Positions 12,429 to 25,309 of a stretch of 64,000 nt of DNA are shown one piece after another. A program made the translations under genes and the position numbers. The stretch covers positions 81,413,741 to 81,477,740 of the forward strand of contig CM041465.1 of assembly GCA_023213395.1 (NCBI GenBank), read 5' to 3'. Source of the DNA: Cycas panzhihuaensis (lineage: Eukaryota; Cycadophyta). Every line of letters starts with the position of its first letter. The first letter of the stretch is position 1. The notes beneath the pieces are model-generated. The model saw only the letters and a list, made by a program, of their open reading frames with translations. It had not been told where the DNA came from and did not search any database.

Positions 12429-13100
12429 ATGTCCTCCATTCTCATTCCTGTAATTGTAATTGTGATGGCCATGGGACAGTCGGTAAGAGCTGCGGATCCA
12501 GACCCTCTGCAGGACTTCTCCGTGGCGGATAACAACTCAAAGATATTTGTAAACGGGGTGACGTCAATCGATCCCAAGACCGCCACGGCGCAGCATTTCA
12601 AGACGTCTGTACTGGCGACAGCGGGGAACACAAACAACGGATGGGGAGTGAGCGTGAAGGTAACATCAACTGCAGTGTTACCGGGGGTCAACACGCAGGG
12701 AGTGGTACTCGCTCGCACTGATTTGGCAAAGGACGGAATCGTTCCTCCGCATAACCATCCAAGAGCCTCTGAGCTTGTATTCGTGCTGTACGGAACCATC
12801 GTGGTGGGCTTTGTCGACACAAATCAAACGCTCTTTTCTGTAACTCTCCAACCGGGAGATGTGTTCGTCTTCCCGAGAGGGCTCGTGCATTTTCTTCAGA
12901 ACGTCGGCCCTACGCCTGCTACAACCATTTCTGGCCTCAACAGCCAGAATCCCGGAGCTTCTCTTCTTCCCGCCACTCTCTTTGCTTCCGTCCCTCCCAT
13001 TCCTTCCGCCGTCCTCCAAAAGTCTTTCCAGATCAATGACCAGCAAGTCGCCAATATTCGCAACGATGTTCTCAATATTCTCAAGACTCTCGCCGGATAA
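12429..13100 (+). CDS. germin-like protein, cupin, intronless
   Basis: A 223-residue secreted germin-like protein of the cupin superfamily. These glycoproteins act in the cell wall, usually as homo-oligomers binding Mn(II), some with superoxide dismutase or oxalate oxidase activity; the enzymatic role here is unknown. Residues 1-21 are a hydrophobic signal peptide with likely cleavage at VRA/ADPDP. The germin start DPDPLQDF follows. Box 1 is PPHNHPRASELVFV (106-119) with metal ligands H108, H110 and E115; box 2 is GDVFVFPRGLVHF (143-155) with H154. Sequons lie at N36 and N132. Both family cysteines are replaced by serine (S31, S46), so the usual N-terminal disulphide is missing. The frame also opens at 12381, but the 16 extra residues would bury the signal peptide and the 12429 ATG has a good context. 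Length fits the family. Complete and undamaged, with higher G+C than its neighbours. Confidence 0.95.
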   Translation: MSSILIPVIVIVMAMGQSVRAADPDPLQDFSVADNNSKIFVNGVTSIDPKTATAQHFKTSVLATAGNTNNGWGVSVKVTSTAVLPGVNTQGVVLARTDLAKDGIVPPHNHPRASELVFVLYGTIVVGFVDTNQTLFSVTLQPGDVFVFPRGLVHFLQNVGPTPATTISGLNSQNPGASLLPATLFASVPPIPSAVLQKSFQINDQQVANIRNDVLNILKTLAG

Positions 13101-13303
13101 CCAAGCTCTGCTACATCTTTATTCTTCTTCTTCTTCGCGTCTTTTATCATATTCAGCATATTTATCGCATACCATCTTTCTCTTGTCATTAATGTCTGTA
13201 GCAAATAAGCCAGTCGGGGAGTATTGGTTTTGCCATCCACCCATTTGTTCGGAGTCTCTACGCAGTTTATCTCCGTATTCTCGTGTGTTAACTCTCTTAT
13301 TCT

Positions 13304-13309
13304 AATAAA
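13304..13309 (+). terminator. poly(A) signal of germin-like gene
   Basis: AATAAA about 205 bases after the stop codon, in a pyrimidine-rich 3' untranslated region, followed by TGTGTTG-type GU-rich sequence at 13322-13329. It fits the end of the germin-like transcript. Confidence 0.6.
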
Positions 13310-13329
13310 AAATATTCTGTCGGTGTGTT

Positions 13330-15411
13330 GTACCAGCTCTCCTTAAATGGCATATTATGCAGAAAAGAAAGGGCATATTATTCGGTAAATGATTTCCACT
13401 TTCATGAGTAAATTGTTCATAAAATATTGAAATGTATATTTAAAATAAAAAAGTAATATAATTAAATATCACATAGTTGACCAAACCGTTACTTGCCGTA
13501 CTCGATTCGCTCGAAAAGTATGTCTAGAAAATAATTTTACACATAAATATCTTAAATAATGTGAGGTCTTTCATTATGACATAAACAAAGTTTCACAGCC
13601 TCCAATGCACATGTTTCTTAATTAACTATAAAGTGCATTGTGTGACCCCATGAATGTAGACTGATGGTTGTAAATGTTGACACTAAATTTTATTATCCGA
13701 CATACATTGACGAAGTTTTTGCATTACAATTTGTTTGTTGTATCATACCATTGTGTAAACGTGTCATGAAATACAAATAATCTCTGGAAAATATTCACCA
13801 TGATAAATATAGACATGCTTGACATTATGATTTTAAAATATGTATTACATGCTTTTTGAAATATGTTTGACATGTTTATATTTTTTTATTATAATCAATC
13901 AAACATATAGGATTAAGGTCTTTTTGTTGGCCAAAAGTAGGCATTCAAGTGTAATTGACTTCAATGAAAGGACTTTATATTGAAGTGCAATGTAAAATAG
14001 GGGTTTTATTTATATGTGTCATAATATTATGGTATTTTGATTACATTAAAGTAGCTTCATAAGGATAATTAATTAAAATATAAGACCTTTGTATGGTGGA
14101 TAATGCTCAACATGCATTTAATAATATTTAATAAAACGAGTAAATCCTTTATCTTTTCATACATTTAATGTTGGTGTTTAGTATAATTAATAAACATAAA
14201 GGTTTTAAAGATGGTGGATAGTCATTGTTTGAAGAGGTTTTCTTCCTCTTGTGTGGTGATTGCTAGACCTATTCAATGGGTTGGTTGTCATAACCTTTGG
14301 GATGTCTGGTTTTCAAGCTTCCCTACTTCTTTATTGGGAGGAGGTTGGTTATGGATTGATTTCTCTTTAGGGACATGGGATCCAAGGGGGCTCTACTACA
14401 TCCATAGGGCACTTTAACTTCATCATTCTAAGTTGGGCCCTTAGATTACATTGATCACCTTCTTTAGGATTTGTGGGATTGCTATGTTGTATTAGGTTGT
14501 GGTGTGTTATGGGGTTTCTTAAGCTGTCATTATTAATGGTGCTTATATTTTTTGGTGGTTTTGTTTAGGCTTGTGCAAGAAGGTTATTATGGTTTTATCA
14601 GAGGTTCGATCCTTGGTCTCGTTCTTACGACTTATTGCGATTCACATGGTGATGGTAAGGTATGTTAGTTTTTGTTGCATTGTTTGATGTTTTCCATTTT
14701 TGGTAATATGGTAGTTTTTTGACATGGAGGTGTGTTGTTTATGATTTTATTTCACTTATGAAGGACCAATGTTGTGTCAACATGTAGATCGGTGTGTGTG
14801 TTGATGAAATGTAGTGGTGGTGTGTTGGATGGTGATTGCGTGAAGCTTGTTGATCAATTAATCTTCCATGATAATAGGTTTTTACTCAAGGATTCTCTAT
14901 GGATGGTGTTGAGGTTAACATCAAAATTTTTGATAGAAGTTGTAATGCTTGGAATTTGTTAATGTTTGATAGAAGTGATGATCTCTCAATTTAGAGCTAT
15001 GGTCATTTGTTGAGGAGACACTCCAATGTTGAATCAATGCGGTAGTGACAAATATCATTTGCATGCATTTTACTTCTATGAATAAGGTAGTAAGGAGGAT
15101 CGTCCATTATGGTGTGTTGCTTGACTAAAGTAGAGATAGAGTGGGCTTGTGGATAAACATAATTTATCTTCATGGTAGAATGGTTGGTGTTTTTCTTTAG
15201 CATAGACTACGTTACTTGAAAATGTAGTGATGGTGGTTTATAATTGACGATCGATACACATAATTGGTGAGTGTGGATAAAGATAATTTTCTCGGCTCAT
15301 CCAATGGCATTAATTTTGGTGGGATAATAAAAACTTAGTCATCAATCAATATGACCTCATAGAAGTATGGCAACAAATCTAGAAGTTACTCACGAGACGG
15401 TATCCTAAAAT
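13330..15411. other. no gene recognised
   Basis: AT-rich DNA followed by a TG-rich stretch (about 14210-15200). Two open frames there (14211-14417, 14774-14962) show no family motif. I see no splice-like structure linking them to the germin-like gene. Confidence 0.5.
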
Positions 15412-15952
15412 TGTTAAAAACATAAATTTACTTTAATACTAAATTAGAATTTAGATTTATCATGTTGTGATGTACTAGGTATAACACAATGGAAATATAA
15501 TATGTATGTATAATGACTCAATCATCTCATCAAGAATGAATACATATAAATGAATAGACATGAATCATAAAGTAAATAATAGATAAAGCATGCAATGAGC
15601 ATCACCACAAGAAAGATAATAGATTTCTGTGTGGAAAACCTAACATGAGAAAAACCATGGAAAAAGGTGGAGTTGGAAGCTCCTCTTACGATTAGAGTGA
15701 ATACATCTCCAAGTCATAAACTTTTTTTAATTCTTTCTTAAGTTTTCAAGTGTTGTGTGTACATATTTATAGTAATAGTCACCTAGTAAGTAGATTATAA
15801 TTTCTCTTGAGCCATTACATCATCGAATAGCATATTCACATGGATATACATGCATATCGCATCTTTCAATATATCTGGTGAGTGGATTTATATATGTGTC
15901 CATCACATTAATATTAAATGTTATATATATGATTATATCACATATTCTAACT
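15412..15952 (-). repeat. F1 LTR, 3' LTR of element C
   Basis: Reverse-complement copy of the F1 LTR, about 541 bp. Its sense-strand start (TTAGAATATGTGATAT) is at the right edge and its end (TTTTTAACA) at the left. The sequence just to the right reads on the minus strand as AAACGAAGAAG, in the place of the polypurine tract, so this is the 3' LTR of a minus-strand element whose body lies to its right. Confidence 0.65.
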
Positions 15953-17140
15953 TCTTCGTTTAATGTTTAATGTCTTCAAATCTTGGTCTTTAATGTCTGC
16001 TAGATGTTGTAAGCTATATCTATATCTATATCATGTATCACTAGCAATAACCTATAAATCATCATATCATCCATCCTATATAAATCTGACATCCATTATG
16101 CTTGTCTCTTATAAGTATTAACCTATAATAAACCTATATGTAGTCATCTATATACCTTAGTGATTAACTATGAACATCCAACCTATATGTAATATCTATC
16201 ATTCATTATCTATTAAATAATAACTAATATATAAAGTGTTTTTCTAAGCATATTTATATCTTTAGATATAAAGCTACTTCAAAATATTTATTGATTAATT
16301 ATCAATAATCTCAACAAACAGATTAATTACTAGGTACATATAAAACAATAACCATCTACCAGAATACACAAGTAACCAATCTATGTAATCACAAGTTTTT
16401 TAAATAATTACTTTTCGAATACATAGTTCATAAACTTTCAAAATGCTTGTTATAACAGTAACATAATTTCACCTCTTATGCATGAGTTAGAACAATGCAA
16501 TATAGTGTGTTTTGTAAGAGTATCTTATGAAACTTTTACTTGTCTCTTGCATACACGATTTCTCTGTGAACTTCCTCATTTTCACACTTTTGTAGCTTTC
16601 TTTTTGCAACCATTCAACAATATCATTTTAAACAATCATCCAAGAAATACTAACTCTATGAACAAGCCAAACTATTTAACTAAGATAAGTTATATGTAAC
16701 AAGATAACATAATCAATGTGTTTCCTTATCTCTTATCGTACATGGCTGGTTAGATTTCTCACAAACAAATATGAATAAATATCATCTTTCAGTTCGATAA
16801 CCTTAAAAATTGATTATTAGCTAGATAACATCAATAACTAATTGGTATGACAAATAAATAAACATATGAGACTTTTCTCTTTATCTCATAAATAGGTGGA
16901 ATACTCAATCAACTCCTTATCTTTCCAATGTCAAACAAATAAACTAGGCCATTATCAAGATCAAGTGGTTTCATTTTTGTTCAATAGGTATCCATTAATC
17001 ATTCATAAAAAATTGTTCAAACCAAGTGATATATTTATTTGTTTAGTGTTTTATACTTATATTAAAATAAATTTAGAAATTCCAAAGGGGTTTTTCATAT
17101 CCATCATATCAATAAATTTCTATATTAATATTTAAAGGTT
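15953..17140 (-). mobile_element. internal region of F1 element C
   Basis: On the minus strand this aligns in order with elements A (1530-2722) and B (19820-20989). Shared blocks include AAACAAATAAATA.ATCAC, a GG.CTAGTTTATTTGTTTGA block, AGAGGTATAGAAA-type sequence and TAGGTTAAT.CTTATA.GAGA. No ORF is conserved. The 5' part and 5' LTR of this copy are not visible in the window. Confidence 0.6.
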
Positions 17141-17638
17141 GGTTGAATCTATGTAGGTGCATCAACATAATCTTCATTCAGGTGGCTAACTATGCTTTCT
17201 ATCATAACTCATATGATACGATCTCATACAGTAATTTCTCACTCTAGTGGATGATTTATGAGTGATGATAGAGCATAATAAATCTTTTTTATTACTACAA
17301 TAACTTAGATTACATTTAGAATTTAAAAGGCTACAGGAAAACTTAAAGGACACTAAAAGAGAAGTTATACGTAACTAGAATCTTACAAGAAGAGACTATG
17401 ACGTAAGGGATTTCTTTACAAATGCATGGACTTGAGTAGTTAAAAGCGGTTACTTTTCCCTAGCATCTGATTGGTAGACCATGCAACCTTTAATCTCACT
17501 AGTGGAGATATGCAACCCACATACACACATTGATAATTGACATTATCCTTTACCACCTCAATTTATATAAAAATCTTACCAAATACTTTATAATTCAAAG
17601 GTTGACAAATATTTTATATATCTATATATCTATATCTA

Positions 17639-17676
<38 letters not shown>

Positions 17677-18890
17677 GTGCTTAACAAAACATTAAATAAA
17701 AGTGATATCAAAATATCTCAAATGATATTGATATTAACTGAGCGTTGATATACATCAAAATGGCAATTAACCAAATATGCATAAGCACCTTGTAGAGTAT
17801 ATTGTGTAGTGAGAATCAACTATATAAATATGCCAAATAAATGAAAATGATACCATGTACTATTTAATTCAATGAGATTAATACAATATTACTCAAGCAA
17901 CATTATTAAAACCAAAGGTGATATAATATATTAACATGACTTTGTAATTATATAGATGTGCGATTGATTAAATATTTAAACATGGGTAATCAATATATTC
18001 AACAGAATATTGATGTTAAATTTCATTGAATGACAATGAAGAAATGTATCAAATAGACCAGAAAATTAAATAAATATGCAAAATACCTTTATTTAGGCCA
18101 GAAATATTTATGGTGAGTGACCTGGAAATCATATTCATGTGATTGTTAAATCTCTATAATGATTTGATTAAATTAAGCATAGGCATCTTAATTTAAGTCA
18201 TAATATATATGAAGCTCTTCATATAACACTTTGCGAACACCATATATATCCTGCAGTGCTTCCTCATATATTCATTACATTTGTAACTATTAGAACTACA
18301 TCTTTTGCACTTGTAATTTACAAGATTTAAACTATTGCATCAACCTCTTATGATGATCTTTAATGACTAGCAATCTCTAACCTCCACAGTGATATGTGAT
18401 CTAGTTAAGATTGAATACATACAAATAATGTATTGTAATATAAACTCCTTATGTCTATATTCATTTGCTCTCGCTAGTGATGTTGGCCCAACTCTAGTTA
18501 TGCGCACTTCACTCATTCACTTTAAACTTAGTGATAACAAGGATAAATAGATTTGGCACCTTTTATAGGTTCAAACTAGAGACATCAATGACTGGCAATA
18601 GAGTAACTAAGGGCTACACATTCATAAATAGGGGGCACTAGCCTTCACTTCACACCCAAAGACTTGTACAAAATAAAATTGTATCTTTTAGTCCTTTGCA
18701 CACCTTCAAAGACCATCAAATCCTTGTAAAATATAATAAAAGGCACTAGGATCTACATGTGATCATTGCACCTCCATGGCTACTCTTTCGATTGTCAGAT
18801 AAGATGATCTTCAAAGGGTGAATCAGCATTACCCGGTAATAAATAATTGAATGATCTACCCAACATTTGCCTACTTATGCATGACCATCT
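17141..18890. other. no gene recognised; contains TA microsatellite
   Basis: AT-rich, no coding frame I can assign. A (TA)n tract with CTA interruptions runs from 17614 to 17673, pure from 17641. The part next to 18890 would be the leader of the F2 element on the minus strand, but no gag is recognisable. Confidence 0.45.
17614..17673. repeat. (TA)n microsatellite
   Basis: Pure alternating TA from 17641 to 17673, preceded by TATATCTATATC-type imperfect repeats. Such tracts are length-variable. Confidence 0.9.
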
Positions 18891-18902
18891 TCTCTAATAC
18901 CA

Positions 18903-19234
18903 TGTTAGAAAACACTAAATAGATAGGCAATGCACATGACTATTTATGTACACAAAAGATTGGAACAGAACAAGCACATTGGATAATAGATTTAACGTGG
19001 GAACCCTTTGAGGAAAAACCCACCATATATTATATTATTACATTTTGACAAATCTACATATAATATTATAATGGACTTTGATCTTTATTTATAGATCATA
19101 AATGCCTCAAATAATAATATTTGAATTATATCTATTGACTCACTATTACATCATAATTAATATTACATCATATATTTATATAATATGTCACCATATTTAC
19201 ATTAGTCATTAACTGATACAATATCACTCTAACA
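18903..19234 (-). repeat. F2 copia LTR with PBS and PPT on its two sides
   Basis: A 332-bp sequence bounded by TGTTAGA and TCTAACA. On the minus strand it contains GGTTTTTCCTCAAAGGGTT, a block frequent in plant copia LTRs. Directly left, 18891-18902 reads on the minus strand as TGGTATTAGAGA, a copia primer-binding site. Directly right, 19235-19242 reads as TCAGGGGG, like a polypurine tract. A single insertion has only one of these next to a given LTR, so the arrangement is unusual. Confidence 0.65.
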
Positions 19235-20989
19235 CCCCCTGATAGTTAGTTAGTGGTCATATAGAGAAATAAGCATGACTTGGGGCTAATTCATTAAGCA
19301 ACAGATTCTAAATTGAATTAAATTAGATTAGATACTTTTTATAAATTTAAAAATTATAAATTAAATTAAATTAAATTTGGAATCCCAAATTGAATTTGTT
19401 AAAGATTACATGGAATGTATGATATATTGGCACATTTGAACTATAACTTCTCATTGGAATATTAGAATTAAGTGTCATCAGTTATGTTGAAAAAATAATT
19501 TGAAGATGATTGAAATAAATGGTCGTTAGGAACATTTTAGATAGTATATAATAGAGATGTTAAAGGGTAAAGTTGATCAAAGTTCTCTTAACCTCATAAA
19601 AGCTATATTTTATGATATTTTTTAGAAAAAATATTAGATAGTTCGATATTTTCAAGGGCTCCTAACATGATGATGCTATTTTTTATTGATAAAGAAAGAA
19701 AAAAGAAGATTAATTTAAAAGTGATAAGGTTTATTTATGATATTTGAAAGCTCAAATCATATAAAAAATACATAAAGTGGGATATATTTGTTAAAATATT
19801 GATATAAGAATATTATTGATATGTTGAATATGCAACATCCCCCTTGTAATTTATGCATTTAGTTTACTGAAGAGTTACATTAAACAAATAAATAAATCAC
19901 CTAGTTTGAATAAATGAATGACAATGACACTATTTCTGAAGGATAATGATACTACTTGATTTTGTTAAAGGGCCTAATTTATTTGTTTGATAATATAAAG
20001 ATAAGAAATTATTGAGAGAATTCTGCTTATTTTATTAGACAAGGAGAGCAGTCTCATATGATTGTTTATTTAGCATATCAATTAACTATTAATTTTTTCC
20101 AACTAATATTTAGTTGTTGAGGTTATCCATTTGAAAGATAAAAAATGTTTTATAGTGGAAAATTTAACTAACTATATATGAAAAGAGGTATAGAAACATA
20201 TTTTCTATATTACTTTATCATAGCTAACTTGTCTTACGCAAGTAGTTTATCTTATTTCTAAAGTTAATATATTTTATATGAATATTTATTGATGATAGGT
20301 GATTAATAGCTACCAAAATGAAGCTACAAAAGTATACAAGTGGGGAAGCATATAAAAGAAATCTTATTCATAAGAGGTAAGTAAATATTTTATAAGCTAC
20401 TCTTACACATCATACTAAATTGTGTTGTTCTAACTCATACATAAGAGGTGAGATTATGCTATTTTTATAATAAATATTTTAAAAGATGATGAACCATGTA
20501 TTTTAAATAACTACCTATAGAATTAATGATTATAAAGGTTGGTTACCCATGTATTTTGGTAGATGGCTATTATTTTATATGGACCTAATAATTAATTTAT
20601 TTGTTAAGAATATTGATGATTGATTGATAAAAGTTTGATAGCAGCTTTACAAGTGAAGATATGAAGATGTTTAGGAAAATATTTCATATATTAGTTGATG
20701 TTATTAAATGATGAATGATGGTTTATATTTACAATTTGGTTACTCATATCTAATCATTGATGTATATAGATAACTATATATATGTTGATCTATATAGGTA
20801 CATAGGTTAATGCTTATAGGAGATAAGTATAACAGATGAGAGATTTATAGATCATAGATAATCTATAAGTTATAGGTAATGATGTAGATATAGATTTGAC
20901 ACAGATTATAGGATCTAGTAGGTATAAAGACATGAAGACCAAGGACATGAATATGAAAACTTGATTTAAAAACATTATGTAAGGGAGAA
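19235..20989 (+). mobile_element. internal region of F1 element B
   Basis: Positions about 19820-20989 align with the internal regions of elements A and C. A polypurine tract, AAGGGAGAA at 20981-20989, precedes the LTR at 20990. No ORF survives. The left boundary is unclear because the F2 LTR, on the other strand, ends at 19234. Confidence 0.55.
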
Positions 20990-21485
20990 TATTGGAATAT
21001 ACAACTTATCACGTGTAATATTTAATATTTATGATTTAGACACATACACAATCCCACCAATCATATACATTAAGATATATGAGATACATATATAACCATG
21101 TTAATATGTCATTGGATGATGTAAAGGCTTAAGGGAAATTATAAACTACTTATGATATGACTATTGTTATAAACAAGTATACATACCACTTAAGAACTCA
21201 AGAAATATGATGTACTTATTGTAATATCTAAGAGAAACTCCCAAATCCACCTTCTTAAGTAGTTTTTCATACACTGGGTTTTTCACATATAAATCTATTA
21301 TCTCTCTTCTAGTGATGCTTATAGTGCATGATTTATCTATTCCAGTACTTTACATTCATATTTATTTCTTTATATATGTATATATCCTCATGAGATAATT
21401 CTATTATTATATATACATGTTATATTCCATTATGTAAATACTCTAAATTCTAATTTGATATAAGAAAAAATTTATATTTCTAACA
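20990..21485 (+). repeat. F1 LTR, 3' LTR of element B
   Basis: Starts TATTGGAATATAC after the polypurine tract and ends TTTCTAACA, about 496 bp. It carries the F1 blocks CACATATAAATCTATTATC and TTTACATTCATATT and, about 30 bases before its end, the PBS-like TTTGATATAAGA. Confidence 0.7.
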
Positions 21486-24030
21486 TACTGCTATTATCAA
21501 GTCTATTAACTTGATAATGGGGAGCTGGAATTGATTGTGTTAATGATGGCAACTTCCATATATAAGGAATCAACATTCTTTATACTAAGCTTGTAATGAT
21601 TGGCATAAAACATAGATAATATCAGCATAAATATAATTTATTTACATGGTTATATCTTTACCCTTGCATACATGATTAGCACATTTAAGTTGACATAGTT
21701 TACCCACAAAATTATGCTATGAGATTTATATATTTTTGTAAGTTTGTCAAGTAATAAAGATGCCCATATACCTTTTATATATATGCACCAATTATTTTGG
21801 GTTACATAATTACTATATTATGTTATCATGGAGTGGTTACATTTTGCTCGATGCCTGTATTCATTATTCGATTAGCTTCCTTAGTGGAGGTGTTATGGCT
21901 GATGGGTCATTGTTACATTTTTTTGGTGGATGAGTAGTGAAGCATAGTATTGGTCACTTTCTCAATACTAGAAGATCAATGATTTAAGCATGATAGTAGT
22001 GTAAGAGGAGCCTTGTTGATGGTAAACTCATTGGTATTAGAGAATCCTATCATGATTAACTTTTGCATGAAATTGAATTTGTGGAGTTTTAGTTATGAGT
22101 TGCCCAAAGTAGACTGGGTAGTATTTCTAGCATGGTAGTGTTAAAGTATGTGACATTATGTTATAGTATATTTAATGGACATGGCTTCACATCATCTCTG
22201 GCAAAGTTGCTATCAGCATCCCTAGTAGTAATAGCCTAGCATGCAGGTTGCATGCCATGTGGGTGTAACTTTTTATGTGAATATTTGGGGTACGATACTA
22301 GCGGCTTTATGTCATTATTAGTGGTGTGGTACTTCTTATCATCATATAGGATTATTTGAAAAAGGGTGCAATTTTATCTTAGCTACAGTATGTGATTTTA
22401 TATTATTGGTTATTAAGAGTTTAAAAAATGATTACCTATGTTTGTTGTCTTTTGGTAGCTTTATGCTTTTGAAGGGTATGTAGTCTCTCCAAAGTAAGTA
22501 GGGCTAGGTGAAAGTCTTCAGTAATTTTGGTAAAATAGTTCCCCCTATCTCATGGCCTCTTATGACAAAGACTTAACCCTACTTTATAGAGATCTTATTT
22601 GTCAGATAAAAGGAAAGATGAAGGATAGTATTAAGATTTTATTTTTACTAAAAACATTTTTTTCTTTTGGTTGAAAATGATACCTCTATTAATAAGAAAT
22701 AGTACATACTATTATAATGAAAAATAAGGGAGAATATAGGTAGACATCCTCCATCCATGTGGATGACTTGATTTTAAAATAAGATAAAGAAAATTAATAT
22801 AGACTAAGCATACTATATATAGGAAACTTAAAATAAGATAATATATAATAACAATGTGAAAAATATAAACTAATAAGTAGCAAAGCATTACTAAACTAGA
22901 AGTAGCATCATTGGCATTATCCAATTATCATATCCTTTATTGAGACAATCATTCTTGATAGTACTACCATTATAAAGAATGGAATCAAAAGGATGTAGAG
23001 TGAGTTGCTTCTAAAAGTTAGTGTATGACTGTTAAGGATGTGAAGAGGGATATTTTAAAGAAATGGTAGGGAGAGAAATGTAGGTTAAAAAGGGGTAATT
23101 ATATAAGGCATTCACTTTATTAAGATTACTTTATTTCTAAGACCTACATTCATGGTCTACTATCAGCTACCCCTAAATTAGCATTTAACATCCCTTGCCT
23201 TTTTTTAATCCCCCTAACGGTAGATCCATGTATGAATATTAATAACATCTTCTATCTAATTAATTACATATAGTAGGAATTCTTATATCAACTATTCAAG
23301 TGTATCAATAATCATACCATCTCCTTAATAAGTAATCTTATTCAAAAGGCAATTTATAATGATTATGATTTAGTAATTTCCTTTAATTTGATATCTTGTG
23401 ACTAATCTAAAAGTGTTCTATGAACAAACTATTGCACATTAGTATGAGCATAATTTATTAAATAATGAACAGGGTGTATGTGATAATTTCTTTTTTAATC
23501 ATGTATACATTTTAAAAAAGAATCAAGGTTAGACATCTTGGTAGTTGAACCTTTAGTGTGAAGCCATAATGAATTACAATATTTTTATTCAATATGTTGA
23601 TATTTTAGAAGATAAATTTATTGTTATAGAAATTTATGATCTAGTGAATGTTTATGGAGTATTTTTGGCATAGTTAATATAAATAGATTTTTTTAAATTA
23701 TAACATTTATTTATCTTTTTGCAATTATAAAAGTTTTAATAATAAATAGGTGTAAAAGATGTTGTATTATATTCTCGCTATAGTAAGCCAACCTAAAAAA
23801 AATTAACTAAGTAGGGCCAACTCATTAATATATGAATAAACATTAAGAGCAAGGTGAATTATGGTGGTAATATCATCTACTTATACTTATGCTTTTAAGA
23901 TAAAGCATGTTAAGATAGGAGAAAGAATAGGTTAAATTATTGCATGCCTACCCCTCACAATGAGCATGAACACCCTTAAATTATGAAGAGATAAATTATT
24001 TTATAATTGTAGTATTAAATAAATAAAACC
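21486..24030. other. no gene recognised
   Basis: AT-rich DNA with a TG-rich part around 21830-22560. The open frame at 22712-22924 (minus) is hydrophobic low-complexity translation and is not supported as a gene. Confidence 0.5.
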
Positions 24031-24039
24031 ACATTGTAA

Positions 24040-24600
24040 AACATGAACCATGACATAGATATTCTCATTGTCTTGAAAATGAGTAGATCCACAAGGAACA
24101 GGCAAAGGCTAGGCAACCCAGTGGAAGTCATGGCCCTCTCAAAGGGTTGTGTGTTGTTTAAATTTGTAACCCAAGAAGATATGGAAATTATCCTCTTAAA
24201 AGCTCCTTGGATGTTAGGGTGGAAGGCTTTACTCTTAGAAAAATGGCACTCTGAGTTCAATCCTATGGTGCTTATGATTAAGTAAGCCTTGGTATGGGTC
24301 CAATTACCCTATCTCCCCCCTCCAGTTTTGGAACATGGAGGTTATCAAAGGGATGGTGAGAGTTATTGGTTCCCTCCTTGTTATAGACTCTAATACTAGA
24401 AATAGAAGTAGATTGATAAATCTCAGGTTTTGTGTTCTAGCTATGATTTAAAAGCCTCTACCAGATAATGTGTAGATTGATATGTAAGGCTGGAGTAAGA
24501 AGCATCCTTTGGTGTATAAGTTGGATAACTTTAGATGCTTAGTGTGCAAAGGGTTAGATCACTTTCCTAGAAAATTCCCTAGGGAAAGGAAAGAGGAGGG
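24040..24600 (+). pseudogene. LINE B ORF1 (DUF4283 and zinc knuckle)
   Basis: ORF1 of plant L1-type LINEs binds the element RNA. An 80-codon open frame at 24043-24285 contains CVLFKFVTQEDMEIIL and APWMLGWKALLLEKW, a good match to the DUF4283 core 'FLFKF..EED...VL...PW...G..L.L..W'. After frame changes, a CCHC-like knuckle CLVCKGLDHFPRKFP lies at about 24537-24585; the fourth ligand is F instead of C. A lysine/glutamate-rich linker with frequent stops continues to about 25300. Decayed, but the domain order is normal. Confidence 0.75.
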
Positions 24601-25309
24601 GGTGAGGCTGGAGGAGAACCCCATTATGGAGGATAGCTTATTCAAGAAGGAGGATGTTTAGTAGTTGAGGAGTCCAATGAGCCTCTATCTGGATGTTAAG
24701 GAAGACAAACTAGGATTTAACCATGAGATGGAGGACACCCTTTTAGAGGAAGGAAAGGAGGTCCAAGGTTTCGAAAAGAGGGTCGAGGAGGTTGCCCCTC
24801 CTTAGGAGGAGAAGGAAATTGAGGAACAAGATCTGAGGGGGAGATAGGAGGGTTTAAAGGGGCCAGAAAAGGAGGGGATAATTAAGGGGATTACCCCTAG
24901 GAGGAGCAAAGAGAGATAGGTCAGAAAAAAGGTCTAGATGTAGGGTATGAAAGAAGAGTAAGGAGACCCCCTCTAAATATCCTAAGAGATAGGGAAGTAG
25001 CCTCTCAAATCAATTAGGGCATCCAGAAGACCTTGAAGGATGGTTCCCTGGAAGGACCAAAATTAAGACCTAGAGAGGAGACTCATGAAGGCCTCAAAAG
25101 AGGAGGAGGGGAGATCTAGAAACCTAGGAGAAATAGATAAAACTAGTCTCTTGGAATATAAAGAAAATAAATGCTCCCTCAAGACAAAGGGTCTTGAAGG
25201 ATCTGAGGATAAGAAAGCAACTAGATATTATTTTTTTGCAATAAACAATGGAAAATATAGAAAATAACTTAAGAACCAAATATAAGATCTAGAAGAAAGT
25301 GAGGATGTT

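Noticed and set aside
12317-13046. Long minus-strand open frames overlapping the germin-like gene (12317-12820, 12678-13046, 12896-13240).
   Set aside because: They mirror the GC-richer coding strand of the germin-like gene, have no motif and no own promoter.
14211-14962. Open frames in the TG-rich stretch after the germin-like gene.
   Set aside because: Composition-driven and without motifs; not linked to the gene by splice signals.
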